Below are positions 1 to 6,120 of a stretch of DNA of 23,547 bases, one piece after another. This DNA comes from a virus. Both the position numbers and the translations under genes were made by a program. Every line of letters begins with the position of its first letter. Position 1 is the first letter of the stretch. The stretch is taken from positions 1-23,547 of the IMG/VR virus record IMGVR_UViG_3300025674_000406; one strand, written 5' to 3'. The notes under the pieces are model-generated. The model searched no databases, was not told where the DNA came from, and worked only from the letters and a program-made list of their open reading frames with translations.

Positions 1-196
1 GTTCCTGGGCGGGAAAATTTCCCTAGAAACCCTGGTGATATATGATAAAATATTCCTGTTCGGGAATACGTTTGATAAGAAACTTTTGGACCCAGTGTGG
101 GAATCCGTAAGTTTAAAATTAAAAAAATATTCCCCGTTCCTAAATATTGATGTGTTCAATTATCGTAAGATTTTGCGGTCTATAATCAATGAGTGA
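1..196 (+). CDS. 59: gp59-like helicase loader, 3' end (partial)
   Basis: An open frame (first full codon at base 2) enters from the left edge and ends at a TGA at 194-196, giving the last 64 residues of a protein. The tail is basic and aromatic, with KKYSPFLNIDVFNYRKIL close to the C-terminus. It overlaps the start of the next gene by 8 nt (ATGAGTGA), a translational coupling arrangement. In T4-like phages gp59 loads the gp41 replicative helicase onto gp32-covered DNA, and its gene sits with genes 33 and 32. The assignment rests mainly on that gene order and a general resemblance of the C-terminal segment to the gp59 helical domain. Only the end is visible, so this is moderately sure. Confidence 0.6.
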   Translation, partial: FLGGKISLETLVIYDKIFLFGNTFDKKLLDPVWESVSLKLKKYSPFLNIDVFNYRKILRSIINE

Positions 197-521
197 GTTT
201 TTTCAATCTGATATTATCCAAGACGAACTAACTGAGATTAATAATCTTCAGGAAGAAATCTATGGCAGTATCCTGACCTTTGGTGGAATGGATAATGAGA
301 CCAAAAGAGAACACGTCGAAAAGTTGCAGACCTTGCTAGAAAAGCAAAGGATCATGTATACTAGATTGTCTCTTTCAGATGACCCACAAGCGGTTGAGAT
401 GAAAGAGAACCTACGCAAATCGGTGGCACTGATGGGTTTCCCACCAGACACTGATATGTCAATTTTATTCGACAGTATGAGAGAAACAATTGAATCCCTC
501 AAAGACTATCTTGACGACTGA
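189..521 (+). CDS. 33: gp33-like late transcription coactivator, DUF1825-like
   Basis: A 110-residue acidic, mostly helical protein without membrane segment or signal peptide. T4 gp33 is about the same length and lies next to gp59 and gp32, as here. Gp33 links host RNA polymerase to the sliding clamp at late promoters. The last ten residues (IESLKDYLDD) are mixed hydrophobic and acidic, as in the clamp-binding tails of T4 gp33 and gp55. The sequence also matches, from memory, the pattern of the cyanobacterial DUF1825 family: an N-terminal FF.S.I.Q.E, a central EK.RI...RL.LSDDP.A and a C-terminal LF..M..TIE.LK. Its start overlaps the end of the gp59-like gene. The gp33 role is inferred from position, length and tail; the DUF1825 resemblance is the more direct sequence observation. 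Confidence 0.65.
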   Translation: MSEFFQSDIIQDELTEINNLQEEIYGSILTFGGMDNETKREHVEKLQTLLEKQRIMYTRLSLSDDPQAVEMKENLRKSVALMGFPPDTDMSILFDSMRETIESLKDYLDD

Positions 522-539
522 GGGAATCTTTGCTATACT
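511..539 (+). promoter_or_regulatory. sigma-70 type promoter upstream of gp32
   Basis: TTGACG (511-516, five of six consensus bases), a 17-base spacer and TATACT (534-539, five of six) with an extended -10 TG at 531-532. Transcription would start near 546, giving a leader of about 38 nt before the gp32 start at 584. The -35 box lies in the last codons of the gp33-like gene. This looks like a host-polymerase promoter for early or middle expression, unlike the CTAAATA boxes of the structural genes. Confidence 0.7.
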
Positions 540-583
540 ATCCGAGTAAATCCCCCGAATCCAATTAATCCGAGGTAATCCAA

Positions 584-1513
584 ATGTCTTTCGCAGACCT
601 TAAAAAGCAATCTAAGCTTGGCAACCTGACCGCAAAACTGGTCAAGGAAGTCGAAAAAATGAATAATAACGGTTCATCTTCTGGTGATGACCGCCAATGG
701 AAACTGGAATGTGATAAGAGCGGCAATGGTTATGCCGTCATCCGTTTCCTTCCTGCTCCCGAAGGTGAAGACCTGCCTTTCGTCAAACTCTACAGTCATG
801 CCTTCCAAGGTCCTGGTGGTTGGTATATTGAGAACTCCCTGACCACTCTGGGTCAGAAGGACCCTGTGTCCGAGTACAACACGATGTTGTGGAACAACGG
901 CACCGATGCTGGTAAGGAAGCAGCACGTAAGCAGAAGCGTAAACTGACCTACATTGCTAACATCTATGTGGTCAAGGATCCTGCCAACCCCGAGAACGAA
1001 GGTAAAGTCTTCCTGTATAAGTTTGGCAAGAAGATTTTTGACAAACTCACTGCTGCAATGCAACCTGAGTTTGAAGATGAGGAAGCAATTGATCCCTTTG
1101 ACTTCTGGGGTGGTGCTAACTTCAAACTGAAGGCAAAGAACGTTGCTGGTTATCGCAACTATGACTCTTCTGAGTTTGCCCGTTCTGATGCTCTCCTGGA
1201 TGATGATGACGCTATGGAAGCAATCTGGAAGAAGGAGTACTCCCTGGCAGAACTCGTTGCTGCTGACCAGTTCAAGGACTACGATGCTCTGAAGAAGCGT
1301 CTTGACTATGTTCTGGGTGTCCGTGGTGTGCCCAAGATGCAGGACCAGGAAACCGTAGAGATGGAAGAGTCCTGGGATCGTGAGCGTCGTGGTGAGTCTG
1401 CACCCGAGGTTCCCCAGTCTATGAAGGATGAACTGAGCAGTCTTTCTTCGAGTTCTTCTGATGATGAGGATGATGATGCTCTATCTTACTTCGCCCGCCT
1501 TGCCGAAGAATGA
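584..1513 (+). CDS. 32: Single-stranded DNA-binding protein gp32
   Basis: A 309-residue protein matching T4 gp32 (301 aa), which coats single-stranded DNA during replication, recombination and repair. The core stretch VVKDPANPENEGKVFLYKF and the following GKKIFDKL are the gp32 signature. A basic N-terminal segment (KKQSKLG, residues 7-13) would mediate cooperativity. The C-terminus is Ser-rich and then very acidic (DDEDDD), the usual partner-binding tail. His72 in the zinc-ribbon region is kept, but the positions of the three T4 zinc-ligand cysteines hold other residues, and the only Cys is residue 43. The start is supported by the GAGG-type ribosome site before 584. A strong sigma-70 promoter lies upstream. 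GC is higher than in the tail genes (33 of 60 at 721-780 against 19 of 60 at 7501-7560), fitting high expression. Confidence 0.95.
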   Translation: MSFADLKKQSKLGNLTAKLVKEVEKMNNNGSSSGDDRQWKLECDKSGNGYAVIRFLPAPEGEDLPFVKLYSHAFQGPGGWYIENSLTTLGQKDPVSEYNTMLWNNGTDAGKEAARKQKRKLTYIANIYVVKDPANPENEGKVFLYKFGKKIFDKLTAAMQPEFEDEEAIDPFDFWGGANFKLKAKNVAGYRNYDSSEFARSDALLDDDDAMEAIWKKEYSLAELVAADQFKDYDALKKRLDYVLGVRGVPKMQDQETVEMEESWDRERRGESAPEVPQSMKDELSSLSSSSSDDEDDDALSYFARLAEE

Positions 1514-1522
1514 CTTTCATTT

Positions 1523-1529
1523 CTAAATA
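1523..1529 (+). promoter_or_regulatory. CTAAATA late promoter box
   Basis: CTAAATA lies ten bases after the gp32 stop, in noncoding sequence. It matches the box described for cyanomyovirus late promoters (compare T4 TATAAATA), which have no -35 element. Transcription would begin near 1536, just ahead of the hairpin at 1540-1562, and read into the small gene at 1592. Confidence 0.5.
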
Positions 1530-1539
1530 TTGAAGGCAT

Positions 1540-1562
1540 ACAGGGAGTTTTATACTCCCTGT
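1540..1562 (+). terminator. Hairpin after gp32 (terminator-like, no T tract)
   Basis: A perfect 9-bp stem, ACAGGGAGT (1540-1548) with ACTCCCTGT (1554-1562), closes a 5-base loop TTTAT. It follows gp32 by about 26 bases, so it may define the 3' end of gp32 mRNA. No T run follows (TCCCAAAATAATA), so intrinsic termination is uncertain. It would also sit at the 5' end of a transcript from the CTAAATA box at 1523. Confidence 0.5.
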
Positions 1563-1591
1563 TCCCAAAATAATATTTGGACTAGAACGTC

Positions 1592-1873
1592 ATGAGCAAC
1601 AACGACTCTTCAAACTCTCAAGGATCTGCATCCACCCCGATACTTAGTAGAGAGAGTATAATATCACTTCTTGGTTCTTTTCAAAGGAGATTGAGGGACT
1701 TAGAAAAAATACAGAAGTCAAAGCAATCATCTAATACGCTGATAGCGACTATTATAACAGCACAAGTTGTGGGGTTTGCAATTTTAAGTACTGTGGTCTA
1801 TCAGAATCAAAGAAAGATTTCTAATTTAAAGACCGAACAAAGTATTCCAGAGATTTTTGTTCAGAACAACTGA
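1592..1873 (+). CDS. Small single-pass membrane protein, unknown
   Basis: A 93-residue protein not recognised as a known family. Residues 1-25 are Ser/Asn-rich, 26-47 are basic and helical (FQRRLRDLEKIQKSK), and about 48-70 form one hydrophobic segment (TLIATIITAQVVGFAILSTV) long enough to cross a membrane. A polar tail follows. No classical signal peptide is present, so an anchored topology is more likely than secretion. The ribosome site is weak. A late-type box (1523) and a hairpin lie upstream. Its 3' end overlaps the oppositely oriented gp53 gene by 13 nt, leaving no space for a terminator between the converging genes. It could act at the host membrane, but nothing in the sequence shows a function. 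Confidence 0.6.
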   Translation: MSNNDSSNSQGSASTPILSRESIISLLGSFQRRLRDLEKIQKSKQSSNTLIATIITAQVVGFAILSTVVYQNQRKISNLKTEQSIPEIFVQNN

Positions 1874-2562
1874 CTATTTTCTACCTTAGCAAGTTTACTA
1901 TTGATAAATTCTGTACTCTTGCTATATGCCATCAATACTCTCATATCATTGATGAATTGTTGGAGATAGTCTGGTCTTAAAATAGAAATTGATCTTTTAT
2001 CTTCATTTATTCTATTTTCATATTCGTAATTACTAACACCAACTACAGGACTGACAGGATTTACAGTATCGGTCCAAACTTCATCTTCAAATCCCCTGAT
2101 GATTCTATATTGTGTAGAATGTACTCCATCAGGGGAATTTATTGTAAATGCTTCATCTACAATTTTGCCAGCAGGAAGCACTAATCTACCATTTTGGTCT
2201 CTGACCTCCACAGTTTCCCAATGATGAACATCATTTACATTTTCAATACCATATTTTTCTTCAACATATTCTATTAAGTCATAATTTGATAATGGCCATT
2301 GTGCCTGAACATTTACAATATCTGCTGTCAATAAAACTACCCAATCATAAGTAGCGGACCCATAATACTCTTCTGCTATCATATCTGGTCTAGCATACTC
2401 AGTTATTTGGATTTTCAAGAAAGTATTACTAATATCTTTAATCCAGTCAAATAATTTTACTCTACGGAATAAATTTTTGACCATAATATATTCTTTCGAT
2501 GTTCCCTTACTAAGTAAGGGTGAAAGGTATTCTAAGTCTGGTAGTTCTCTGAAATAAGTCAT
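1861..2562 (-). CDS. 53: Baseplate wedge protein gp53
   Basis: A 233-residue protein similar to T4 gp53 (196 aa), which joins baseplate wedges and helps close the hexagonal baseplate. The N-terminal half has the gp53 pattern: MTYFRELPDLEYLSP, then FLKIQITEYARPDMIAEEYY with GSATYDWVVLL and the WPLSNYDL motif. The C-terminal half has an ISILRPDYLQQFINDM helix that fits the family. It is the last gene of the leftward block and starts one base after the gp48 stop. It converges on the small membrane gene with a 13-nt overlap. No terminator is visible at its 3' end. Confidence 0.85.
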   Translation of the reverse strand: MTYFRELPDLEYLSPLLSKGTSKEYIMVKNLFRRVKLFDWIKDISNTFLKIQITEYARPDMIAEEYYGSATYDWVVLLTADIVNVQAQWPLSNYDLIEYVEEKYGIENVNDVHHWETVEVRDQNGRLVLPAGKIVDEAFTINSPDGVHSTQYRIIRGFEDEVWTDTVNPVSPVVGVSNYEYENRINEDKRSISILRPDYLQQFINDMRVLMAYSKSTEFINSKLAKVENSQLF

Positions 2563-2563
2563 T

Positions 2564-3568
2564 TTAGTAACCTAATCCTTTTTCGCCAAGTCCTTCTTCA
2601 TACTCTTCCGCATAAACTGGGAACAGTTCTTTAAATGTAAGATTCATTGTTGTATGAACAGGTTGACCCTTTTCATACGTCATATAAGTTCCTGATCCAG
2701 TATAATTTAGCGACATATCAGTCAAAGCACACAATTTAAAGCAATTCAGATATTCATGTTGTTGTGTTCCTTTCATGAAAGTTAACTGAAACACATCTGG
2801 AGATTTGATAAAGAGGTTTTCTTGACCAGATTTTTTAGCAGACATGTGCTTTTTAAAAACTCTAATTATTTTTTTAACTTCTTCTGCCTCTTCTCGACTT
2901 CTTGGAGCAAAATTGAAAGGGAATGAAAAAGTTCTCAAAGAGACTCCTTGGAAGAGAAGTTCTAAATTAGTTTGCAGTATTTGTCCTGTTGACCTTGTAA
3001 CAACAGATTGAGGACTTATATTACCACCAATACCACCAGAAGCCATTCCTGTTACATATGAAAGTAATGCAGATCGTGCAGAGTCATCCTTAGTAAGACC
3101 TTTCACCGCATTTTCAAGAGCTTCATAAGTATTTTGAATTTCACCTGAGATTACACCTTTTCCCAAACTATATGCGGCTGCTCCAAGAGGACCAATTCGA
3201 TCATCACCCCAACCCAAAGAATTACTATCTTGCAAATTTTGTGGCATAGGCAAATATATTGTCGCCTTTAAACTTTGTTTACTTTTAGATTGTGATGGCG
3301 GATTTAATAATTTTTGAGCTGATTGGTCTGAATTAAATCCCCCATATTCCAATTCTTTAATTTGTATTCTAAGATAATCCCTACCATTTTGTTTTTCATC
3401 TTCGGTGTAGGGTTTATATGGGTATCTGAATATACTTGAACCACTTTTCTTCGCACCAGAGGATATTGCATTACCAGCAGAGGACTTAGTAGTGGATTTT
3501 ACCGAAGAACTAGACTGACCACTGGATGCTAATACTTCAGTTTTTGCATGAAGATCTGTGTGTGACAT
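2564..3568 (-). CDS. 48: Baseplate tail tube cap gp48
   Basis: A 334-residue protein similar to T4 gp48 (364 aa), a tube-fold protein that caps the baseplate hub and nucleates tube polymerisation. After a Ser/Lys-rich N-terminus (residues about 10-45) come FRYPYKPYTEDEKQNGRDYL and ATIYLPMPQNLQDSN, then a Gly/Ala-rich middle, then the tube-like core SFPFNFAPRSREEAEEVKKI. The C-terminal segment LNYTGSGTYMTYEKGQPVH also suits tail-tube proteins. It is read from a late-type box at 3584-3590 embedded in the end of the upstream gene and is followed after one base by gp53. In T4, gene 48 lies with 54 rather than beside 53, so the order has been rearranged. Confidence 0.8.
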   Translation of the reverse strand: MSHTDLHAKTEVLASSGQSSSSVKSTTKSSAGNAISSGAKKSGSSIFRYPYKPYTEDEKQNGRDYLRIQIKELEYGGFNSDQSAQKLLNPPSQSKSKQSLKATIYLPMPQNLQDSNSLGWGDDRIGPLGAAAYSLGKGVISGEIQNTYEALENAVKGLTKDDSARSALLSYVTGMASGGIGGNISPQSVVTRSTGQILQTNLELLFQGVSLRTFSFPFNFAPRSREEAEEVKKIIRVFKKHMSAKKSGQENLFIKSPDVFQLTFMKGTQQHEYLNCFKLCALTDMSLNYTGSGTYMTYEKGQPVHTTMNLTFKELFPVYAEEYEEGLGEKGLGY

Positions 3569-3578
3569 TACACGTTTT

Positions 3579-3983
3579 TTAACTATTTAGTTTGAAATTT
3601 TGAAAAGGTATCTGTTGTAAGTCTTTTACTTCAGAAGAATATATTTCATACATGTTTCCAGAGATTTCATTCCAGGTGTATTGTCTAGTTTCACCCCAAT
3701 GAAAGTTTAGACCACGGAATCCCCAGGAAAAAATATCTGTTACTGCTACAAATGGATTTTGGTCGTATTTTATATTAGAAGTTTTAGGTTTGTATATAAA
3801 AACATATACTTTACCTGGTTCTGGTACTGGAGTATAGGTATCTTTTACTGCTTCCAGTATTGCTACCATAAAATCATCTGGATTCTTCAATCCAATCATA
3901 TCATCACTGATTTCACGAATCCTATTACGATTACTATCTGTATCTGTAGGTCTTTTTCTTTGTTTTAGTGTTTTTCTTGGCAT
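3579..3983 (-). CDS. Unknown conserved-type protein between gp4 and gp48
   Basis: A 134-residue protein I cannot assign to a named T4 gene. The N-terminus is very basic (PRKTLKQRKRP). The core has YVFIYKPKT, then YDQNPFVAV and GFRGLNFHWGETRQYTW, rich in aromatic residues and probably a small beta domain. From memory, similar Y-x-PKT ... YD-x-P ... G-L-N-x-H blocks occur in unnamed proteins of other marine myoviruses. There is no membrane segment or signal peptide. Its ATG overlaps the stop of the gp4 gene by one base (TAATG on the minus strand), so translation is coupled. Its last codons (Leu-Asn-Ser-stop) contain the CTAAATA box of the next gene. Context suggests a virion or assembly protein. 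Confidence 0.75.
   Translation of the reverse strand: MPRKTLKQRKRPTDTDSNRNRIREISDDMIGLKNPDDFMVAILEAVKDTYTPVPEPGKVYVFIYKPKTSNIKYDQNPFVAVTDIFSWGFRGLNFHWGETRQYTWNEISGNMYEIYSSEVKDLQQIPFQNFKLNS
3584..3590 (-). promoter_or_regulatory. CTAAATA late promoter box for gp48-gp53
   Basis: On the minus strand CTAAATA (3590 down to 3584) lies 15 bases before the gp48 ATG. It overlaps the last codons and the stop of the 134-residue gene. Transcription would start near 3577, giving a very short leader of about nine bases; it may therefore be a weaker or secondary promoter. Confidence 0.4.
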
Positions 3984-4420
3984 TATCTAATACCGAGTTC
4001 TTTTTCTGTTAGAACTTTAAACTCCCACATACGATCCTTACAAAACTCTCTTGCTGCTTCCCATTTTGCCTGATTTTTGGCATACTCGTATGCTTCGAAT
4101 AGATATCCTTTTGTTTGTCTTTGTGGTTTTGGTGGGGGAGTAGTTTGTTTTAATGGTTTTACTTCTATAAGAGACTTTACTATCTTTCCAGATTTGTTTT
4201 TGTATTTGATATAGAAATCTGGAAAATATCTATGAATTCTGTTATCAATGGGTGAACGGTATGGTAAGGCAATCTCTTCACTTCCCCATTCAAGAATATT
4301 CTCATTCAAATCACAATACACCATAAATTTACGCTCCCAGAGAGAGCGATAGATTATATTTCTAACATCACCTTTATATTTTTTTGGATAAGAAGGTTGA
4401 AATTTTCCTCTATATGCCAT
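3983..4420 (-). CDS. 4: Head completion protein gp4 (nuclease-like)
   Basis: A 145-residue protein matching T4 gp4 (150 aa), which completes DNA-filled heads before tail joining. It carries a TnsA/PD-(D/E)XK-like nuclease pattern: Glu29 in RSLWERKFM, Pro67-Asp68 in RYFPDFYI, and Glu86-x-Lys88 in SLIEVKP. All candidate catalytic residues are present. The N-terminal YRGKFQPSYPKKYKGD and the later GYLFEAYEYAKNQAKWEAA helix also match the family. It is the first gene of the leftward block, read from the minus-strand late box at 4453-4459. Its start codon directly abuts the plus-strand late box at 4421. The head role follows from the family; nuclease activity is an inference. Confidence 0.85.
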   Translation of the reverse strand: MAYRGKFQPSYPKKYKGDVRNIIYRSLWERKFMVYCDLNENILEWGSEEIALPYRSPIDNRIHRYFPDFYIKYKNKSGKIVKSLIEVKPLKQTTPPPKPQRQTKGYLFEAYEYAKNQAKWEAAREFCKDRMWEFKVLTEKELGIR

Positions 4421-4427
4421 CTAAATA
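4421..4427 (+). promoter_or_regulatory. CTAAATA late promoter for the rightward tail operon
   Basis: CTAAATA at 4421-4427 in a 40-bp intergenic region, with transcription expected to start near 4434 and a leader of about 27 nt to the GTG at 4461. There is no recognisable -35, as expected for clamp-activated late promoters. It is probably the main promoter of the long rightward tail block. Confidence 0.65.
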
Positions 4428-4452
4428 ACTACACACAGTCTATAATAATAGG

Positions 4453-4459
4453 TATTTAG
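4453..4459 (-). promoter_or_regulatory. CTAAATA late promoter for the leftward gp4 block
   Basis: On the minus strand CTAAATA reads from 4459 down to 4453. The expected start near 4446 gives a leader of about 26 nt to the gp4 ATG at 4420. It faces the plus-strand box at 4421-4427; with flanking bases the two form an 8-bp inverted repeat (4420-4427 with 4453-4460). Confidence 0.65.
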
Positions 4460-4460
4460 A

Positions 4461-5342
4461 GTGCCAGCACCTAGTCCGAAAAAGATATCAGATTTTAAAC
4501 CAGTTCTGACAACTTTGGCACAAACGTCTCATTTTGAGGTTAAATTTAGTGGTTTAAAACCAAAATTAATGGGACATCTTTCTGCAAGGGGAGTGTTCTC
4601 ATCATTTGTAAGTTCTGATATTACTTTATTATGCCACTCTGCATCACTTCCAGGAAGTTCATATGCAACTGCAGATATTGTGGGTGATTATATGGGTGTG
4701 GCAGAATCAATGCCCCATACTAGGACATTTACACCTATCGATTTATCATTTTATGTTGATAGGAGTTATAAAGCAATTAAATTCTTTGAGCACTGGATGG
4801 AATTTATGCATGATGCATCGAGTGCTAGTAGACTATCAGATTATACACACTTTAGAATGCAATATCCTGAAGAGTATAAATGCAATTCAATGAAGATTGT
4901 AAAATTTGATAGAGATTATAATAGATACATTGAGTATAACTTTAAAGGTCTTTATCCAAAAACAATAAACGCAATGCCAGTAAGTTATGATTCTTCTGAG
5001 ATTCTGAAAGTCGGTGTTTCGTTCAATTACGAAAGATACGTATGTGGATCTGTGGATAGCAAATCAATTAATGATGGCACTTCAAACAATCTTCAATCTG
5101 TACTTGGAAGTGTAGGAAAGTTAGGTAAAGGATCTGCTTCTGCTTCTACACAAAAAACGGGTACAGATAAGAGTTCTCCCGTAATTGGGTTTACTGGTAC
5201 AAATGAGCCACTGATTCTTAATAGTGTAGCCTACAATAATAATCTTACTAGTTATGGGGGTACAAAACTATCAACAAATCCATTATCAAGTATATCAGGT
5301 AGTAGTATATCAGGTAGTGGATCAAATATCATCAATAAATAA
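4461..5342 (+). CDS. Tail-tube-fold baseplate protein, gp54-like
   Basis: A 293-residue protein starting at GTG (4461). The next in-frame ATG would remove about 36 residues, and the late promoter supports the GTG. Residues about 20-200 fit the tail tube family (T4 gp19/gp54): SHFEVKFSGL, then LCHSASLPGSS, then HTRTFTPIDLSFYVDRSY with IKFFEHWMEFM, and later ILKVGVSFNYERYV. Length suits the gp54 tube initiator (320 aa) better than the gp19 tube subunit (163 aa). The last 90 residues are Ser/Gly/Asn-rich low complexity, with a tandem SISGS duplication near the end. The leftward block encodes gp48, the usual partner of gp54. It could alternatively be a tube paralogue specific to cyanophages. Confidence 0.6.
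   Translation: MPAPSPKKISDFKPVLTTLAQTSHFEVKFSGLKPKLMGHLSARGVFSSFVSSDITLLCHSASLPGSSYATADIVGDYMGVAESMPHTRTFTPIDLSFYVDRSYKAIKFFEHWMEFMHDASSASRLSDYTHFRMQYPEEYKCNSMKIVKFDRDYNRYIEYNFKGLYPKTINAMPVSYDSSEILKVGVSFNYERYVCGSVDSKSINDGTSNNLQSVLGSVGKLGKGSASASTQKTGTDKSSPVIGFTGTNEPLILNSVAYNNNLTSYGGTKLSTNPLSSISGSSISGSGSNIINK
5289..5318 (+). repeat. Tandem 15-bp duplication in the gp54-like gene
   Basis: AGTATATCAGGTAGT occurs twice back to back (5289-5303 and 5304-5318), adding five residues to the Ser/Gly-rich tail without changing frame. It looks like a simple slippage duplication. Confidence 0.9.
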
Positions 5343-5369
5343 TTTTATCTGAAAATATTATAGGTTATT

Positions 5370-6089
5370 ATGCCATTACCAAAAATATCTACACCAACAT
5401 ATGAGTTGGAATTACCTTCAACTGGGAAAAAAATTAAGTATCGTCCTTTTCTAGTTAAAGAAGAAAAAGTTCTCATCATTGCGATGGAAAGTGAAGATAA
5501 TAAACAAATCACCAATGCAATCAAAGATGTTCTAAGTTCTTGCATTTTGACACGTGGAGTAAAAGTAGATGAATTATCTACATTTGATATTGAATATTTG
5601 TTCTTGAATGTTAGAGGTAAATCTGTTGGTGAAGAAGTTGAAGTATTAGTTACTTGTCCAGATGATGGTGTGACACAAGTGCCGATTGTAATTACATTGG
5701 ATGAAATAAAAGTTCATATAGATGAAAAGCACAACAAAGATATCAAACTTGATGATACTCACATCTTGAGAATGAAGTATCCATCAATGAGTGAGTTTAT
5801 CAAAAATAACTTTACTGCCGATGATGAGATTGGTGTTGCACAAACATTTGAATTAATTGCATCATGCATCGAGCAAATTTATAGTGATGATGAATCTTGG
5901 TCTGCAAAAGATTGTTCAAGGAAAGAATTGAATGAGTTTGTAGAATCTTTGAATTCAAAGCAGTTTAAGGAAATTGAAAAGTTCTTCGAGACAATGCCAA
6001 AACTTTCACATACAATGAAAGTTAAAAATCCTAATACTGGTGTTGAGAGTGATGTAGTTCTGGAAGGATTGGCATCTTTTTTCGCGTAA
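5370..6089 (+). CDS. 26: Baseplate hub protein gp26 (tail assembly chaperone-like)
   Basis: A 239-residue protein of the T4 gp26 baseplate family (T4 gp26 is 208 aa). Recognisable parts are the N-terminal TYELELPSTGKKIKYRPFLV with KEEKVLIIAMES, the central LSSCILTRGVKVDELSTFDI with EYLFLNVRGKSVGE, and a two-cysteine-free TCPDDG loop. The C-terminal third is helical (ELNEFVESLNSKQFKEIEKF). It ends ASFFA-stop, where the codons TTT TTC form the slippery site of a probable -1 frameshift into gp51. Position before gp51 and a tape-measure-like gene equals that of the paired tail assembly chaperones of other tailed phages. The short form is therefore likely made together with a longer gp26-gp51 fusion. 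Confidence 0.85.
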   Translation: MPLPKISTPTYELELPSTGKKIKYRPFLVKEEKVLIIAMESEDNKQITNAIKDVLSSCILTRGVKVDELSTFDIEYLFLNVRGKSVGEEVEVLVTCPDDGVTQVPIVITLDEIKVHIDEKHNKDIKLDDTHILRMKYPSMSEFIKNNFTADDEIGVAQTFELIASCIEQIYSDDESWSAKDCSRKELNEFVESLNSKQFKEIEKFFETMPKLSHTMKVKNPNTGVESDVVLEGLASFFA

Positions 6090-6120
6090 GTATGGCTCAT
6101 ACTGACCTTGAGTCATACTT
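6077..6120 (+). promoter_or_regulatory. Probable -1 programmed frameshift element, gp26 to gp51
   Basis: The slippery heptamer T TTT TTC (6077-6083) is in the correct phase in gp26 (X XXY YYZ). Four bases downstream is a 12-bp stem: AAGTATGGCTCA (6088-6099) pairs with TGAGTCATACTT (6109-6120), one pair being G-U, around a 9-base loop. The gp26 stop (6087-6089) lies at the stem base. A -1 slip then reads CGC GTA AGT ATG and continues into gp51 without a stop. The fusion would be 298 residues. The stem also hides the gp51 ATG at 6092, which has no clear ribosome site. Confidence 0.75.

Noticed and set aside
140-146. CTAAATA box before the gp33-like gene
   Set aside because: It lies inside the gp59-like coding sequence (Phe-Leu-Asn-Ile codons). 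It could be a late promoter but cannot be separated from chance coding use.
674-1063. A 129-codon antisense frame in gp32
   Set aside because: It lies entirely opposite the well-supported gp32 gene, with no ribosome site or family pattern.
6083-6103. A local 6-bp hairpin AGTATG/CATACT with a 3-base loop
   Set aside because: It competes with the 12-bp stem 6088-6099/6109-6120, which is longer and better placed; it was not listed as a separate element.
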